Shown piece by piece: positions 62,010-64,000 of a stretch of 64,000 bases of DNA. Source of the stretch: Exiguobacterium qingdaonense (GTDB lineage Bacteria > Bacillota > Bacilli > Exiguobacteriales > Exiguobacteriaceae); contig NZ_JACSKY010000010.1 of the NCBI RefSeq assembly GCF_018617855.1, forward strand, positions 1 through 64,000, read 5' to 3'. Within the stretch, counting starts at the first letter, position 1; each line of letters opens with the position of its first letter. The notes beneath the pieces are model-generated. The model saw nothing but the letters and a program-made list of their open reading frames with translations. It was not told the origin of the DNA and ran no database searches. The position numbers were made by a program, and so were the translations under genes.

Positions 62010-63215
62010 GTGAACATTTCAAAAAAAGTTATGATTAGTTTTGCCTTAACAATTTTAGGAGTTATATCAATTTATCCCATTCATCATTTTTTTAAATCAG
62101 AAGATAGACCCTTGGCACCAGTTATTTCAACCGATATCACGGACGTGACGTTTCAACCACCGGACGGACATCTTTATTTGCTATATCCTTACTTAAATAT
62201 ATGGGCAGACGAGAATGAGCCTAAAGACACGTATTTAGTAGAGATTGATCAAGACGGAAATATCGTGAAAGAAGAAAGTATTCAAGATTCGAATTTCGGG
62301 GCGATCAGTCTTGATGTGAAGACCACACGACCTGATACGATTTTTGGTTCTTTGAATAGTGGACAGTATGCCAATCACTATTATACGTTCAATCTAGACA
62401 AGAAACGATTCAACAAAGAAGACATTACCTATTTCGAACATGATGTGATGTTGGACTCAATAAGTCATCAAGGAGAACAGACTTGGTTTAAATCGATTGC
62501 ATCTTATCAAACCGGCACGCAAACATATGTTGAAGGATTGGGGATGTCGATGACGATTTCAAATGTCGAAGAACGACAGAATTATTTGACGCCACCTCAG
62601 AATTTACCGACTACCTCGCCACTATTAGAAACAGAGAATCACATCGCTTATGTGAGCGCAGGAGAAGAAGGACCGGATGGAGAAGAAGCTGCGATGGTAT
62701 TTCTCGACCGAGTGACGGGCGAAGCGACAGTTTACCGTGGTGAAGAAGAACCCTATGAGTATACGGCGTTACATACGGATGGGAACAACACTTATTTTGC
62801 TGACAGCCTTGGAATGTTGCATCAAATCGATGCTTCAGGGAAAAAAACTTCGACGTATCATCAAGCAATTGATAACGCGTACTATAATTCTCATGAAGGT
62901 ATTCGTATGATTGATGCGAACACAGGCTATCAAATTGTCTCAAAATATGATCCGAAGACATCAGTCGACGAATTAATGATGGTGAAGTGGTCATTCGGGA
63001 AAGAATTTTCCGTAGAAAAGATAGACCTTCCATATTGGGATGAAAATAATTTATATCGATACTTGTACTATAATCCGATTTTGAAGCGCTCGTATCTCAC
63101 CGAAGTGGGAGAAGATGATGAATCCGGAAGACTGTTAATCGTGGATGAAAATTTGAAATTGATTAATGCTATCCGGATTGATTACCCTATGGGAGTGGAT
63201 TTGGTCATAGAATAA
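62010..63215 (+). CDS. Hypothetical exported or membrane-anchored protein
   Basis: 401 residues. An N-terminal hydrophobic helix (VMISFALTILGVISIYPI) acts as signal anchor; the rest is soluble and rich in Tyr, Asp and Glu, with repeated short strands (FQPPDGHLYLLYPYL, HTDGNNTYFADSLGMLHQIDASG) suggesting a beta-propeller. No family recognised. GTG 62010 follows AAAGAGG. It is clearly more AT-rich than the core genes. Confidence 0.75.
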   Translation: MNISKKVMISFALTILGVISIYPIHHFFKSEDRPLAPVISTDITDVTFQPPDGHLYLLYPYLNIWADENEPKDTYLVEIDQDGNIVKEESIQDSNFGAISLDVKTTRPDTIFGSLNSGQYANHYYTFNLDKKRFNKEDITYFEHDVMLDSISHQGEQTWFKSIASYQTGTQTYVEGLGMSMTISNVEERQNYLTPPQNLPTTSPLLETENHIAYVSAGEEGPDGEEAAMVFLDRVTGEATVYRGEEEPYEYTALHTDGNNTYFADSLGMLHQIDASGKKTSTYHQAIDNAYYNSHEGIRMIDANTGYQIVSKYDPKTSVDELMMVKWSFGKEFSVEKIDLPYWDENNLYRYLYYNPILKRSYLTEVGEDDESGRLLIVDENLKLINAIRIDYPMGVDLVIE

Positions 63216-63236
63216 AATATACATGATAAATTTATT

Positions 63237-63330
63237 GCAACACGCAAACTGGATTAAAAAAACTCATGACGCTATTCACATATAGAATGAGGTCACCACA
63301 ACACACTCAGACTTTTCTTAACTCCAGAGA
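63237..63330 (+). mobile_element. IS30-family left-end remnant
   Basis: TGCAACACGC, then AAAAAAACTCATGACGC, then AGAATGAGGTCACCACAACACA resemble the leader at 10684-10770 block by block. The RBS and transposase start that follow there are absent here, so only the terminal ~90 bp remain. Confidence 0.6.
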
Positions 63331-63406
63331 GTAGAGAAATGATTGTAGCTTGTGGAACTGAAAGAGAAGTGGATTCGTATTTCCCTCCAGATTTTTGAGT
63401 TACATG

Positions 63407-63442
63407 ACAAAGACCCGCCCTTCACGAGAGGGCGGGTCTTTC
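63407..63442. terminator. Strong hairpin at the end of the recombinase gene
   Basis: AAGACCCGCCCT (63410-63421) pairs with AGGGCGGGTCTT (63429-63440). On the minus strand it includes the last codons of the recombinase and is followed by TTTG. Confidence 0.7.
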
Positions 63443-64000
63443 GTCTGAGTCGAACAGTTCATTTCCGAACTCCTCGTACGCCTGCTCGTACCGGCGAAGA
63501 GAAGATTCTTTATGCATGCAGGTGATATTCATCCGCTCGGATGGTGTCATATCAGTCGCATATGTCTTTAACACATGGGCGTTTCGGAGCATCGACGGGG
63601 TGACGGAGCGCGCTAGTCCACTTCGTTCGTTCAACTGCCGCATCATCTTCGTGATCATGACGATTGTCAGCTGCTTCGGTTGATTCTTCGCATACACCCA
63701 GCGGAACGTCATCCGTGCGAAATCGAATGAGACGAAGACCGGGTCCTCTGAATACCAGCGTGGTCGTACCGGTGTCGGGATGTCGGCCAAATAGTTCATG
63801 AGCAGCGATTGGTCTTCTTGTGATAGCTTCAACGTGAACCGGTTCCCGAGACGGTCATACACGTCAAAAGTGTGTTCGGCCAGATGCAGGTCGCTCATAC
63901 GCAAGCGAATGATGTGATGGACACGCAAGCCGTATTTATAGAAGAGCGTCACGATCAGCTCGTTCCGATTGACGAGATAAGGATGGGCTTGTAGCTGATT
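63422..64000 (-). CDS. Tyrosine recombinase-like protein, partial
   Basis: The frame runs to the window edge without a start, so the gene begins outside. Visible: LVNRNELIVTLFYKYGLRVHHIIRLRMSDL, the box I arginine region of tyrosine recombinases, and a C-terminal TPSMLRNAHVLKTYA then HKESSLRRYEQAY with a possible nucleophile Tyr. Box II normally reads HxLRH; here the first His is Ser and the second is displaced, so activity is doubtful. GTG at 63952 is only an internal codon. Confidence 0.7.
   Translation of the reverse strand, partial: NQLQAHPYLVNRNELIVTLFYKYGLRVHHIIRLRMSDLHLAEHTFDVYDRLGNRFTLKLSQEDQSLLMNYLADIPTPVRPRWYSEDPVFVSFDFARMTFRWVYAKNQPKQLTIVMITKMMRQLNERSGLARSVTPSMLRNAHVLKTYATDMTPSERMNITCMHKESSLRRYEQAYEEFGNELFDSDERPALS

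Overview
The window looks like chromosome of a low-salt, non-spore-forming member of the Bacilli, most likely Exiguobacterium. The G+C is roughly one half by eye, Shine-Dalgarno sites are strong (AAGGAGG type), TTG and GTG starts are frequent, and long stretches follow Bacillus subtilis gene order. This assignment is inferred from family recognition and synteny, because no database could be searched. No rRNA, tRNA or CRISPR array was seen.

Layout. 1-5.7 kb: tail of an IS1182-type transposase, an SDR, the tRNA hydroxylation pair trhP1-trhP2 (U32 peptidase family), a MATE exporter and a DMT exporter. 5.7-13.4 kb: an accessory island built around an Rhs polymorphic-toxin gene that has lost its 5' end. 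Two orphan Rhs C-terminal cassettes follow it. Each of the three units carries a near-identical pretoxin segment ending in LDLQFFAGK, a different toxin tip, its own AT-rich immunity gene and a shared type of terminator. Between them lie wreckage of ISL3, IS30 and IS3 elements and an AbrB/RelE toxin-antitoxin pair. 13.4-21.2 kb: topB, a small membrane protein, a receiver/PP2C phosphatase, CorA, an Hpt protein, CheV and GapN. 21.2-28 kb: a tightly overlapping seven-gene operon (metallo-beta-lactamase-fold protein, SDR, a YnjBCD-type ABC importer, a YnjF-like CDP-alcohol phosphatidyltransferase and an FAD oxidoreductase) whose substrate is unknown. 28-30.9 kb: lipoprotein, thioredoxin, PadR regulator, aldo/keto reductase and nudF.

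31-60 kb is core genome in Bacillus order: fur; xerD-deoB-punA-pdp; ppiB; ribT; a DUF309 gene; scpA-scpB-rluB; resABCDE (cytochrome c maturation and redox sensing); a corrinoid adenosyltransferase; ymfF-ymfH-ymfI-ymfK-rodZ-pgsA-cinA-recA; rny-ymdB-spoVS; and tdh-kbl (threonine to glycine). The sporulation genes that sit inside these blocks in B. subtilis (spoIIM, dacF-spoIIA, dacB-spmAB) are missing, yet spoVS is kept. 60-64 kb is accessory again: a DUF4256 gene, a GNAT, a beheaded histidine phosphatase, a large unknown surface or secreted protein, a second IS30 end remnant and a degenerate tyrosine recombinase that runs off the right edge.

The strongest candidates for new biology are the Rhs cassette array, especially the second cassette with its unassigned toxin and immunity pair, and the seven-gene YnjBCD-type operon.
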